NCBI RefSeq assembly: GCF_023546765.1
Contig: NZ_CP097484.1
Location: 5,256,501 to 5,320,500 of the forward strand
Origin: Methylobacterium tardum
GTDB lineage: Bacteria > Pseudomonadota > Alphaproteobacteria > Rhizobiales > Beijerinckiaceae
Length of the DNA stretch: 64,000 bases
Direction: 5' to 3'
The notes below the pieces were generated by a model. That model saw only the letters and a list, made by a program, of their open reading frames with translations. It was not told the origin of the DNA and ran no database searches. Both the position numbers and the translations under genes were made by a program. Positions 9,595 to 18,503 of the stretch are shown piece after piece; within the stretch, counting starts at the first letter, position 1; every line of letters begins with the position of its first letter.

Positions 9595-10386
9595 TTACCC
9601 TGAGATCTGCTCGCGCATGTAGGCTTGCGGCGTGCTGCCGAGCTCAGTGCGGAACGCGTAAACGAACGCGGACGTCGAGCCGTAGCCGAGTTGCATGGCG
9701 GTCTCGGTCACACTCCTGCCGCCGCCCATCGGCTCGACGGCCCTGAACAAGCGCAGGCGTCGCCGCCAAGATCGCAGGCTCATCCCGATGTCGGTCTCGA
9801 AACGCCGCGCCAGGGTCCGTTCCGACATCCCGAGGTCACGCCCCCATTCTTCGGGCCCACGCGTATCGGCCGGATTGGCATAGAGCGCTTCACACAGCCC
9901 GACCAAAGGACCCCCGCGCGGCCAGGGCAGCGCCCCCGGCAGCGGACGGGCCCGTCGGAATTGGTCGAGGATGAGGGCGGTGACGCGACCGGCATAGCCG
10001 TCATCGTCCTGCGCCCCTTCCAGCGCCACAGCCTCCAGGATCAGGGCTCGCAGCAAGGGTTGCACAGCGAACACCGTGGGGCGATCCTCCACGTCCCGTC
10101 CGGCCTCATCGGCGACCCAAAGGCTGCGGAACTGGGCGCCGAGAAGCGATCCGACCCGGTGTCGGACGCCGGTCGGCAGCCACACGGCCTGCTCCGGCGA
10201 GATCACGAAGGAGCGCCCTTCCACGGCCACCGTGAGCACCCCGGAGGTGGCGTAGACGATTTGGTGCCAGCGGTGTGCGTGCTCGGCGAAGTACCCGCGC
10301 GCCGGGATCGTCTGGGCACGCACGGTCACCGGCCGGGGCGGCACCAAGCCAGGCGGCGTCTCGATCGGCTCCCACTTCATCGCCAA
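9595..10386 (-). CDS. AraC/XylS-family transcriptional regulator with cupin sensor domain
   Basis: 263 residues: an N-terminal AraC-type cupin (HAHRWHQIVYATSGVL, then VEGRSFVISPEQAVWLPTGVRH) followed by two C-terminal helix-turn-helix motifs (GMSERTLARRFETDIGMSLRSWRRRLRL and ETAMQLGYGSTSAFVYAFRTELGSTPQAY). The His-rich sensor region could bind a small molecule or metal. It is divergent from the MFS transporter at 10519, with 132 bp between starts, so it probably regulates that exporter. The inducer is unknown. Confidence 0.9.
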   Translation of the reverse strand: MAMKWEPIETPPGLVPPRPVTVRAQTIPARGYFAEHAHRWHQIVYATSGVLTVAVEGRSFVISPEQAVWLPTGVRHRVGSLLGAQFRSLWVADEAGRDVEDRPTVFAVQPLLRALILEAVALEGAQDDDGYAGRVTALILDQFRRARPLPGALPWPRGGPLVGLCEALYANPADTRGPEEWGRDLGMSERTLARRFETDIGMSLRSWRRRLRLFRAVEPMGGGRSVTETAMQLGYGSTSAFVYAFRTELGSTPQAYMREQISG

Positions 10387-10518
10387 CCTTCAGGTTGGCA
10401 GCCATTCTACACAAATTGGCATCCCGTCGAGATACGGACGAGCGTCACGCGATTTATAGCCGCCCAGCCTGCCGGCAAGCGGGCACGAGGAAGCCATCCG
10501 TTGCAACCCGAGCCTCCG

Positions 10519-11742
10519 ATGCCTGACGCCTCCACGCTGACCGCCGAACGCGCACCCGCTCCCGTTGCCCGAGCCGGAACAGCGAACGTCCTCAGGCTGG
10601 CCATCGCACAGGCGCTCGCCGGGGCGAACTCTGTCGTCGTGTTCTCGACCGGTGCCATCGTCGGCGACATGCTGGCGCCGAGCAAGATCCTGGCGACGTT
10701 GCCGATTTCGATTTTCGTCGTCGGGATGGCCGCCTGCTCGCTCCCGGCCGGCAGTATCGCCCGACGCTACGGTCGCAACGCGGCCTTCATGAGCGGAACG
10801 AGCTGCGGGGTGCTCGTCGGGCTGCTGTCCGCGCTTGCCATCCTGGCAGCCAACTTCTGGCTGTTCAGCGCGGCCATGTTCTTCGGGGGTGCCTACGCCG
10901 CCGTGGTCTTCTCGTTCCGCTTCGCCGCGGCGGAGTGCGTCCCGCCCGAGCGGCGACCGCGCGCGCTGTCCACCGTCATGGCGGGCGGGATCTTCGCGGG
11001 GGTGATCGGCCCGCAACTCGTCACGCACACCATGAACCTGTGGCCGCCCCACCTGTTCGCCGCCACCTTCCTGGCTCAAGCAGCGGTCGCCGCACTGGCG
11101 GCCGTCGTTCTCGCCGGCGTCCGCCTGCCGCGCCCCGCCGCGGACGTTCTCGCCGGCGGGCGGCCCCTGGCGGTGATCCTGGCCCAGCCGCGCTTCATCA
11201 TCGCGGTGGTCTGCGGGGCCGTGTCCTATCTGCTGATGAACTTCGTGATGACGGCGGCGCCGCTGGCGATGCACCTGTGCGGGCATGCGCAGGAGGACGC
11301 GAATCTCGGCCTCCAATGGCACGTGATCGCCATGTACGGCCCGAGCTTCTTCACCGGACGGCTGATCACGCGCTTTGGTGCGTCGAGCGTCGTGGCGGCC
11401 GGCCTCACGTTGACGGGCGCGGCCGCCATCGTTGGCCTTGCAGGCGTGGACGTCGCGCATTTCTGGCTGTCCCTGATCCTCCTGGGCCTGGGCTGGAACT
11501 TCGGCTTCGTGGGGGCTTCGGCGATGGTGCTGGAATGCCACCAGCCCGAGGAACGGACGCGGGTGCAGTCGGTCAACGACTTCATCGTGTTCGGCATGGT
11601 GGCCCTGGGTTCGTTCTCATCCGGAGGTCTGCTCACGAGCTACGGATGGGACACGGTCCTCTGGGTCTCGTTCGTGCCACTGGCTCTTGCAGCTTCGGCG
11701 CTGGCGTTGATGGCCGTGCGAGGCGCACGCCGACTGGCTTGA
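10519..11742 (+). CDS. MFS transporter (probable efflux permease)
   Basis: Major facilitator of 407 residues with about 12 hydrophobic segments. The ATG at 10519 (MPDASTLTAERAP) gives a normal MFS N-terminus; the much longer upstream frame overlaps the AraC gene and is not coding. The TM2-TM3 loop carries a weak motif A remnant (GSIARRYGRNAAF) and the second half has GRLITRFGASSV at the matching place. Paired divergently with the AraC regulator, which argues for ligand-induced export. Substrate unknown. Confidence 0.87.
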   Translation: MPDASTLTAERAPAPVARAGTANVLRLAIAQALAGANSVVVFSTGAIVGDMLAPSKILATLPISIFVVGMAACSLPAGSIARRYGRNAAFMSGTSCGVLVGLLSALAILAANFWLFSAAMFFGGAYAAVVFSFRFAAAECVPPERRPRALSTVMAGGIFAGVIGPQLVTHTMNLWPPHLFAATFLAQAAVAALAAVVLAGVRLPRPAADVLAGGRPLAVILAQPRFIIAVVCGAVSYLLMNFVMTAAPLAMHLCGHAQEDANLGLQWHVIAMYGPSFFTGRLITRFGASSVVAAGLTLTGAAAIVGLAGVDVAHFWLSLILLGLGWNFGFVGASAMVLECHQPEERTRVQSVNDFIVFGMVALGSFSSGGLLTSYGWDTVLWVSFVPLALAASALALMAVRGARRLA

Positions 11743-11923
11743 TGCGGCTGGACGGTGGTCTCTCCCAATCAACGGAGGACGTCTGAACCCCCCTCGGGCA
11801 GACGTCGCCGGAGAGCCGATGCAGGGCGGCCTTCAGGACGCGTCGACAACGCCCCTACGGCTGGGTTGGACCGAGAGCCGATACGGGTCCGATCAGGCCG
11901 ATCAAGCTTCGACCACGGAGAAC

Positions 11924-12634
11924 TCAATCCGCCGTCTGGATCGACCAGGTGGCGTGGCGGATGCCCGGGGCGCGGGCGAGCTCGGCGGTGACGGCGTCAA
12001 GCTCCTCCGCCTTCACGGCGCTGGCCGTCAGGGTTGCCACCACGTCGACCGCGCGCTCGCCGCGCTCCTCGACCACGACGCTGCTGACCGGGTAATTGGC
12101 CGCCTCCAGGCGCTCGACCAGCAGGTCCTGGGCCGGCCCGGCCTCGCCGGGTGCCGTGGTGACCTGGACCTCGTAGGTCGCCTCGGTGGCGGATTCGCGG
12201 ATCGGCGCGCGGTTGATGGCGTTCACCAGCGGCCGGAGCGCGGTGTTGCAGGCCAGCACCGTCACCATCACGAACACGGCCTCCAGGGGCAGGTCGGCGC
12301 CGCAGAACGCGCCGACGGCGGCCGAGCACCACAGCGTGGCGGCCGTGTTGAGGCCGCGGACGTTCATGCCCTCCTTCATGATCACGCCGGCGCCGAGGAA
12401 GCCGATGCCGGAGATCACGTAGGCCACCGTGCGGACGCCCCCGTCCGGACCGGTCAGCCGCATGCCGAGATCCACGAAGGCGCTGGCGCCGACCGCCACC
12501 AGTACGGCCGTGCGCAGGCCCGCCGTGCGCTGCCGGTACTGCCGCTCGGCGCCGATAATCGTGCCGAGCACGAAGGCCACGAGCAGGCCGATGCCGGATT
12601 TCAACTCTTCGGGGAGGGCGGCGTAGCTGGTCAT
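11924..12634 (-). CDS. MgtC/SapB-family inner-membrane protein
   Basis: 236 residues. The N-terminal MgtC domain has about four TM helices with the family landmarks LGTIIGAERQYRQRTAGLRT, VAVGASAF, YVISGIGFLGAGVIMKEG and GLNTAATLWCSAAVG. The C-terminal 80 residues form an ACT-like cytoplasmic domain (EVQVTTAPGEAGPAQDLLVERLEAA). Known family members act in growth under Mg2+ limitation and modulate F-type ATPase. An alternative start lies at 12646. It is divergent from the MoxR operon. Confidence 0.87.
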   Translation of the reverse strand: MTSYAALPEELKSGIGLLVAFVLGTIIGAERQYRQRTAGLRTAVLVAVGASAFVDLGMRLTGPDGGVRTVAYVISGIGFLGAGVIMKEGMNVRGLNTAATLWCSAAVGAFCGADLPLEAVFVMVTVLACNTALRPLVNAINRAPIRESATEATYEVQVTTAPGEAGPAQDLLVERLEAANYPVSSVVVEERGERAVDVVATLTASAVKAEELDAVTAELARAPGIRHATWSIQTAD

Positions 12635-12879
12635 CCGCGGTCTCATGGGAGAGGGGAGGTGACGGAACCGTGACACCATGGCCCGGCCCGGATCGGACAG
12701 CGTGTCTGAAGCGGGATTGACGGCCGCACCGGGCAGCGGGCACACCGGCAAGAGCCTGAGGATCCCTTAAGAATTCGGGACCCGGCCGAGGAGACGTGCA
12801 GGATGCAGCACATGGCCCACGACATGGCCCGGGGAACGGCCGTTGCGGCGGATTCGATCCGCGTCGGGTCAGTCTTCGC

Positions 12880-13893
12880 ATGAGCGCTGTGATGAGCGGT
12901 GTGCGCGCCGAACGCCGGCCCGAGAGCGTCCCGGATGCGGAGCTGCACGGCCGCGTCATGGCGCTGCGCGAGGGGCTGGAGCGCGGCCTGATCGGCAGCG
13001 CCGGCCTCGTGGAGCGCCTGCTGATCGGGCTCCTGACCGGCGGCCACCTGCTGATCGAGGGCGCGCCGGGGCTGGCCAAGACCCGCGCGGTCAAGCGGCT
13101 CGCCGACGGGCTCGACGGCTCCTTCGCGCGCATCCAGTGCACGCCGGACCTGATGCCGGCCGACCTCACCGGCACCACGGTGTGGCGCCAGGACAGCGGC
13201 ACCTTCGAGTTCCTGCCCGGGCCGCTGTTCCACGCCCTCGTGCTGGTCGGCGAGGTCAACCGCGCGCCCCCGAAGGTGCAGTCGGCGCTGCTCGAATCCA
13301 TGGCCGAGGGGCAGGTGACGGTCTCGGGCCACACCCACCGCCTGTCCGACCCGTTCATGGTCGTGGCGACCCAGAACCCGATCGAGCATGCCGGCACCTT
13401 CCCGCTGCCGGAGGCGCAGCTCGACCGCTTCCTCCTCCACGTCGTGGTCGACATGCCCGACGAGACCACCGAGCGGGCGATCCTCGACCTGGTCGAGGGC
13501 GAGATCACCCACCACGTCGACGCGATGACCATGCGGCTGTCGCTGGCCGACGTGCGCGCCGCCCGGGAGGCGGCGCTCGCCACCTACGTGTCGCCGGCGC
13601 TCAAGGACTACCTCGTCCGGCTGGTGGCGGCGACCCGCACCGACGCCGCCGCCCCGGACCTGCGCGCCCTGATCGAGCACCCGGCCTCGCCGCGCGGCAC
13701 CCTGGCGCTGATGATGGCCGGCAAGGCCCGGGCCTGGCTGCGCGGTCGCGACCATGTGATCCCCGAGGATGTCACGGAACTCGCGCGCGACGCCCTCTCC
13801 CACCGCATCGGCCTGACCTGGCGGGCGGCCGCCGAGGGCAAGACGGCGCGCGGCGTCGTCGGCGACCTGATCCAGCGGGTGCGGGCGCTCTGA
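12880..13893 (+). CDS. moxR: MoxR-family AAA+ ATPase
   Basis: First gene of a seven-gene MoxR/VWA operon; 337 residues. MoxR ATPases are thought to act as chaperones that mature metal- or cofactor-dependent complexes together with VWA partners. Walker A is GAPGLAKT, sensor 1 is ATQNPIE and the EAQLDRFL segment follows. In the Walker B position the sequence reads LVLVGEVNRAPPK: the usual Asp-Glu is Gly-Glu, so the Mg-coordinating Asp is missing while the catalytic Glu remains. Starts at 12880 and 12892 are both possible. Resembles MxaR, but no mxaFJGI genes are present. Confidence 0.9.
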   Translation: MSAVMSGVRAERRPESVPDAELHGRVMALREGLERGLIGSAGLVERLLIGLLTGGHLLIEGAPGLAKTRAVKRLADGLDGSFARIQCTPDLMPADLTGTTVWRQDSGTFEFLPGPLFHALVLVGEVNRAPPKVQSALLESMAEGQVTVSGHTHRLSDPFMVVATQNPIEHAGTFPLPEAQLDRFLLHVVVDMPDETTERAILDLVEGEITHHVDAMTMRLSLADVRAAREAALATYVSPALKDYLVRLVAATRTDAAAPDLRALIEHPASPRGTLALMMAGKARAWLRGRDHVIPEDVTELARDALSHRIGLTWRAAAEGKTARGVVGDLIQRVRAL

Positions 13894-14038
13894 CGGTGTT
13901 CGGGTTCGGACAGTCGCGCCGCCAATTCCCGCCCCCCTCCGCGGGGGACGGCGGCCCGACGGCCGGGCCCCCTCCCCCGTCCAGGGCGCGGGAAGAGATC
14001 GCGCCGAGCACGGCATCCACCTCTCCGGCGAGGCCCTG

Positions 14039-14908
14039 ATGGGCCTGCGCCACCTCGCCCGCCGCGGCTCGGCGCCCGCGACCCGGACGCTCGCGGGCCT
14101 GCCCGGCGGCATTGTCACCCGGCGCCGCGGGCGCGGCTCGGAGCCGGAGGATGTCCGGCTCTGGTCCGAGGGCGACGACCGCCGCTTCATCGACCGGAAC
14201 GCCACCGCCCGCACCGGGCAGCTGCACGTGCGCACCCATCACGACGAGCGCGACCGCGCCGTGGTGCTGCTCGCCGATTTCCGGCCCTCCATGCTGTTCG
14301 GCACTCGCCGGGCGCTCCGCTCGGTCGCGGCCGCCGAGGCCCTGGCGCTGCTCGGCTGGCGGGTCGCCGCCGATGGCGGCCGGGTCGGCCTCGCGGTGGC
14401 GTCGGCCGGCGCGCCCACGGTTCTGCGGCCGGCGGGCGGCGAGCGCGCCATGATCGCGGTGACCGGCGCCCTCGCCCAGGCCCACGCCGACGCCCTGGGG
14501 GCGGAAACCGGCTCACCTGCCCGCGCGGAGCCGCCTCTGGAGGGGACGCTCGGTCTCGCGCGCAGCCTGCTGCCCGCCGGCGGCCATCTCGTCATCGCCA
14601 GCGCCCTCGACGATCCCGGCCCGGGCTTCGGCGAACTCCTGACGCTGCTCGCCGAGCGGATCGCGATCCGGCTTATCCTGGTCAGCGACGCCTTCGAGCG
14701 CGCCCGGCCGCCGGGCTACTACCCCTTCGCCCTCGCGGATGGCCGCCGCGGGACCGCGCTGCCGAAAGCCGCCGGGCCGGCGGGGGAGTCCGCCGAAGCC
14801 CGGCTCGCCGACTATGCCCGCCGGGGCATCGCGGGCGTGCGCCTCGACGTCGAGACCGGCCCGGAGGCCTACGCGCCGCTCATGGAGCGCCTTGATGCGG
14901 TGCTGTGA
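14039..14908 (+). CDS. DUF58-family protein (MxaS-like)
   Basis: 289 residues. Contains the DUF58 signature EGDDRRFIDRNATARTG near residues 43-59 followed by LHVRTHHDERDR; the commonly conserved Trp of the DWN motif is replaced by Arg here. The second half is VWA-like, without a full MIDAS. DUF58 proteins accompany MoxR and VWA proteins in mxa and bat operons. A 145-bp gap after moxR contains a C/G-rich hairpin-like segment (13930-13985) that may be a decayed repeat. Confidence 0.86.
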   Translation: MGLRHLARRGSAPATRTLAGLPGGIVTRRRGRGSEPEDVRLWSEGDDRRFIDRNATARTGQLHVRTHHDERDRAVVLLADFRPSMLFGTRRALRSVAAAEALALLGWRVAADGGRVGLAVASAGAPTVLRPAGGERAMIAVTGALAQAHADALGAETGSPARAEPPLEGTLGLARSLLPAGGHLVIASALDDPGPGFGELLTLLAERIAIRLILVSDAFERARPPGYYPFALADGRRGTALPKAAGPAGESAEARLADYARRGIAGVRLDVETGPEAYAPLMERLDAVL

Positions 14909-14932
14909 GACCGGAACCGGCGGTCCATCCCG

Positions 14933-15406
14933 ATGAATCCCGTCACGCCCGCCGAGATCCCCCTGTCCCTCGACCAGCTCCGCGGCCTGCACCTGCCCGG
15001 CGGCGCCGCGGGCGCCGTGCAGGGCGAGATCATCGCGGCGGCCGCCCTGGGCTTCCTCGCCGCCCTGCTGGTCGGGCTGGTGCGCTACGGGCGCAGCCGG
15101 TCCCGGGCCACCATCCGCCGGGCGGCGCTGGCCGAGCTGACCCGGAGCCGCGGCCTCGATCCGGAGGCGCGCCTCCTGGCCCAGGCCCGTCTGCTGCGCC
15201 GCCTCGGCCGGACGCTCGGCGGTGAGGCGGAGAGCCGGGCCGCGGGGGCCGACTGGGCGGCCCGCCTCGACGGGCTGTTCAAGACCGACTTCTTCACGCG
15301 GGGTGCCGGACGGGTGCTCGCCGACGGCCTGTACCGGCGGCAGGCGCCGGACCTCGACGCCCTCGATGCCGAGCTAGGCCGCCTGATCGGACGGCTGCGG
15401 GCATGA
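14933..15406 (+). CDS. DUF4381-like single-pass membrane protein
   Basis: 157 residues; a short periplasmic or N-terminal segment (IPLSLDQLRGLHLPGG), one transmembrane helix (about 31-50), then a basic Arg-rich cytoplasmic domain (RYGRSRSRATIRRAAL). Proteins of this size and layout (DUF4381) occupy this position in MoxR-DUF58-VWA operons. It lies 24 bp after the DUF58 gene and 7 bp before the first VWA gene. Assignment rests mainly on context and topology. Confidence 0.7.
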   Translation: MNPVTPAEIPLSLDQLRGLHLPGGAAGAVQGEIIAAAALGFLAALLVGLVRYGRSRSRATIRRAALAELTRSRGLDPEARLLAQARLLRRLGRTLGGEAESRAAGADWAARLDGLFKTDFFTRGAGRVLADGLYRRQAPDLDALDAELGRLIGRLRA

Positions 15407-15413
15407 CGTCCTC

Positions 15414-16451
15414 ATGAGCGCATTCCTGCCCGCCTGGCTCAGCGCCCTGCTGTCGGCCTTCGACCTCGCCGCGCCCTGGGCGCTGCTGGCCCTGCCCCTG
15501 CCGCTACTGGCCGCCCGCCTGATCCCGCCCGAGCCGGAGGGCGGCAGCGGGGCGCTCCGCGTCCCCGGCACGCTGGTCGGCGACGGGCGCACCGGCGCTG
15601 ATCTGGCCGCCCGCGGGCGGCGGCGGGCCCTGCTGACCTGGACGCTGTGGATCGCCCTGGTGGCGGCGCTGAGTGTTCCGCGCCTCGTCCTGCCGGCCGC
15701 CGCGCTCCCGGCCTCCGGCCGCGAGATCATGATCGCCATGGACCTGTCGGGCTCCATGGAGCGGCGCGACTTCGCCCTCGACGGCGAGACCGTGAACCGG
15801 CTCACCGCGGTCAAGCGCGTCGGCACCGACTTCATCCGCCGCCGGGCCGGTGACCGGATCGGCCTCGTGATCTTCGCCGACCAAGCCTACGTGGCCGCCG
15901 CCCCGAGCTTCGACACCGCGGCGGTCGCCCGGGCGCTGGACGAGGCGACGATCGGCATCAGCGGCCGTTCCACCGGGATCGGCGACGGCCTGGGGCTCGC
16001 CCTGCGGCGGCTCGATCCCCGGGATGCCGGAGGCGAGGCCGCGTCCGGAGCCAAGCCCGGCGAGAAGGCCGCGAAGGCCGTGATCCTGCTCTCGGACGGC
16101 GCCAACAATGCCGGCCAGACCGCCCCCAAGGACGTGGCGGAGCTCGCCCGGGAGCTGGGCATCAAGGTCTACACCATCGCGCTGGGCCCCCGCGACATGG
16201 CCGACGCCGACGGCGAGCAGGACGTGGTCGACACCGAGACCCTGCGCGACATGGCCCAGGCCAGCGGCGGCGAGGCGTTCCGGGTCCGCACCACGGACGA
16301 CCTCGTCCGCGTCGCCGACGCCATCGACCGGCTGGAGGGCGGCCGCGCCCTGGCGCCGCCCCTGCCGCTGCGCCGGGACCTGTGGCCCTGGCCGGCCGCC
16401 CTGGCGCTGCTGGCCGCCGCCGCGCTGCTCGCCAGCCGGAGGGGGGCGTGA
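15414..16451 (+). CDS. VWA-domain membrane protein, BatA/MxaC-like
   Basis: 345 residues with two N-terminal TM helices, a periplasmic von Willebrand factor A domain and a C-terminal TM helix (WPWPAALALLAAAALLASRR). The MIDAS site is complete: DLSGS near residues 109-113, Thr in STGIGDGL and Asp in LLSDGANNAG. Such proteins bind divalent metal and are proposed to work with MoxR in maturation or envelope stress tolerance. It starts 7 bp after the DUF4381-like gene. Confidence 0.9.
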   Translation: MSAFLPAWLSALLSAFDLAAPWALLALPLPLLAARLIPPEPEGGSGALRVPGTLVGDGRTGADLAARGRRRALLTWTLWIALVAALSVPRLVLPAAALPASGREIMIAMDLSGSMERRDFALDGETVNRLTAVKRVGTDFIRRRAGDRIGLVIFADQAYVAAAPSFDTAAVARALDEATIGISGRSTGIGDGLGLALRRLDPRDAGGEAASGAKPGEKAAKAVILLSDGANNAGQTAPKDVAELARELGIKVYTIALGPRDMADADGEQDVVDTETLRDMAQASGGEAFRVRTTDDLVRVADAIDRLEGGRALAPPLPLRRDLWPWPAALALLAAAALLASRRGA

Positions 16452-16479
16452 TGGCCCGATACCACACCTGTCCGACCAA

Positions 16480-16596
16480 CCTCCTCATCCTGAGGTGCGA
16501 GCGCAGCGAGCCTCGAAGGAGGGCTCCAGACATCGCGCGGCTGGCTGGAGGGCTCCTTCGAGGCCTCCGCTGCGCTCCGGCACCTCAGGACGAGGT
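16480..16596. repeat. Palindromic repeat, family A, inside the MoxR/VWA operon
   Basis: Full-length copy with arms CCTCATCCTGAGGTGC and GCACCTCAGGACGAGG and inner GAAGGAGGGCTCCAG / CTGGAGGGCTCCTTC. Unlike the other copies it separates two genes of one operon (the VWA genes ending at 16451 and starting at 16621), where it could act as an mRNA processing or stabilising stem. Confidence 0.8.
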
Positions 16597-16620
16597 GGTC
16601 TGGGCGGGAGGATCGACCCG

Positions 16621-17550
16621 ATGAGCGCCCTCGACGCATTCGCGCTCCTGCGCCCCTGGTGGTTCCTGGCGATCCCGGTCGTCGCCCTGCTGGCGCTCCG
16701 CGCCGCGTGGCGCGCGGCGCCGCTCGGCGACTGGGCCCGGGCGGTCGATCCGGCGCTGATGGCGCATCTCGCCCGGACCGGCGCGGTGCTGGGCGGACGG
16801 CGGCAGGCGAACCGCGCCGCGGCGCTCGCGGCCGGGCTGATCGCCCTCGCCCTCACCGGCCCCGCGGTGGAGCGCGCCGACGGGCGCACCTTCCGCAACC
16901 TCGACGAGACCGTGCTCGTCGTCGACCTGTCCCGTTCGGTCACCGAGGGCGGCAACCTTCAGGGCGTCCGGCAGGCCGCCGCCGCGGTGGCCGAGGCCGC
17001 CGGCACCCGGGCGGTGGCGCTCGTCGTCTATGCCGGCGACGCCTACCTCGCCGCCTCCCCGACCACCGACCGCGACAGCCTCGGCACCACCCTGTTCGCC
17101 CTCGACGCCGACACGGTGCCGGACCGGGGCTCCCATCCCGAGCGCGGGCTGGCGCTCGCCCGCCGCACCCTGGCGGAGGCCAGCGTGGTCGCGGCCGACG
17201 TGGTGCTGATCAGCGACGGCGACGGCATCGGCGAGGCTGCGACCCGGGAGGCGCGCGCCATCGCCGAGCACGGCTGGCGCCTCCAGGCCCTGTTCGTCCC
17301 GGCCGACAAGCCGCTGCCGCCGAACGTCCCGAAGCCCGACCGGACCGCCCTCGACGCCCTCGCGCGGGCCGGCGGCGGCACGACCGCCGACATCGACACC
17401 CCCGGCCCGGTGCTCGACGCGGTCGGGGCCGGGCTCAGCCAGCACCTCGCGGCCGGCGGCTACGGGGTGCTGGCCTACGCAGATCTCGGGCGCTGGCTGC
17501 TGCTGCTCGCGGCCCTGCCGGCCCTGGTGCTGTTCCGCAGGAGCGCGTGA
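16621..17550 (+). CDS. VWA-domain membrane protein, BatB/MxaL-like
   Basis: 309 residues: two N-terminal TM helices (LRPWWFLAIPVVALLALRAAW and AAALAAGLIALALTGPA), a VWA domain with MIDAS start DLSRS, then LISDGDGIG and a C-terminal TM helix (LGRWLLLLAALPALVLF). The start at 16621 is the first ATG after the intra-operon repeat; the longer frame from 16108 reads through the preceding gene and the repeat. It is the second VWA protein of the operon, the usual BatA/BatB pair. The gene ends at the first unit of a 14-bp tandem duplication. Confidence 0.87.
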   Translation: MSALDAFALLRPWWFLAIPVVALLALRAAWRAAPLGDWARAVDPALMAHLARTGAVLGGRRQANRAAALAAGLIALALTGPAVERADGRTFRNLDETVLVVDLSRSVTEGGNLQGVRQAAAAVAEAAGTRAVALVVYAGDAYLAASPTTDRDSLGTTLFALDADTVPDRGSHPERGLALARRTLAEASVVAADVVLISDGDGIGEAATREARAIAEHGWRLQALFVPADKPLPPNVPKPDRTALDALARAGGGTTADIDTPGPVLDAVGAGLSQHLAAGGYGVLAYADLGRWLLLLAALPALVLFRRSA

Positions 17551-17566
17551 TGAGGAGCGCGTGATG
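17539..17566. repeat. 14-bp perfect tandem duplication at a gene junction
   Basis: AGGAGCGCGTGATG occurs twice in direct succession (17539-17552 and 17553-17566). Each unit contains a Shine-Dalgarno-like AGGAG, a TGA and an ATG. The first TGA ends the BatB-like gene and its overlapping ATG opens only a four-codon frame; the second ATG (17564) starts the TPR gene. Confidence 0.9.
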
Positions 17567-18483
17567 CGGCTGACCCTCCCCGAGACCGGCCTCGCCGCCC
17601 CGCTCCGGGCCGGCCTGCCGGTGCGCTGGCGGCACCGCGCCCGGGTCGCGGGCCTCGCGCTTGCCGGCCTCGGCCTCCTGGCGCTGCTCGCCGTCTCGCA
17701 GCCGCGCACCGGCTTCGGGCGGCTGCTGATGGGCCTCGGCCTGCCGGGGCTCGCCGCGCATGTCCTCGACGATCCGGCCTGGCGCGCCGCAGCGCTCTAC
17801 GAGGCCGGCCGCTACGACGCGGCGATCGCGCTGTTCCGCACCGGCGGCCGGCGGGCGAGCTACAATCTCGGCAACGCGCTCGCGAAGGCGGGCGACCTCA
17901 CCGGCGCGCTCGCGGCCTACGACGAAGCGCTGCGCTTCAACCCCCGCAACGCCGACGCCCAGGCCAACCGCTCGCTGATCGCCCGGATGCAGGCCGAGGT
18001 GATCGACCGCGGTCCCGGCGGCGGCATCGCCAACGGCACCGCCCAGTACGGCGCCCGCTACAACAACACCGGCAACCAGGACCAGAACAACGACATCAAC
18101 GCCGCCTCCAGCGGCGAGGGCCTGGCCGGCAACAAGGAATCCAACGCCAGCGCGTCGCTGCCCGGCAACAGCAAGGTCGCCCGACGCGGCAAGGCCGAGC
18201 AGCAATCGATCGACGCCGGCAAGGGCCGGCCCGCGGCTCGGCCGGCGACGCGGCCGGCCGCGGCCGGACCGGCGGCGGCTCCGCCATGGTGGCCGAGGCG
18301 CCCGAGCGCGAGGTCCGGCGGGTGACCAAGAGCTTCGAGGCCCACGAGATCCGCCCGGACCGGCTTTGGCTCCAGACCCTGCCGGACGATCCCGGCCGCT
18401 ATCTCAAGCTGCGCCTGCGCGCCGAGCAGACCCGCCGGGTCGAGGCCGGTACCGCCATCCCCGCCGGGAGCAACCCGTGGTGA
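17564..18483 (+). CDS. TPR-repeat membrane protein, BatC-like, frameshifted as sequenced
   Basis: Sixth gene of the MoxR/VWA operon. The N-terminal part has one TM helix (about 25-44) and TPR units (ASYNLGNALAKAGDLTGALAAYDEALRFNP). Around 18220-18235 the coding frame changes: the initial frame degenerates into Pro/Ala/Arg low complexity and stops at 18325, while the -1 frame continues with a well-formed end (SFEAHEIRPDRLWLQTLP, then DDPGRYLKLRLRAEQ) and stops at 18483, next to the BatD-like gene. A missing base in the G/C-rich tract (GGGCCGGCCCGCGG) restores one protein of about 306 residues. Sequencing error is the simplest explanation; real decay or -1 frameshifting cannot be excluded. Confidence 0.8.
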
Positions 18484-18503
18484 TTTCTTTTGGGGTGACC
18501 GAG

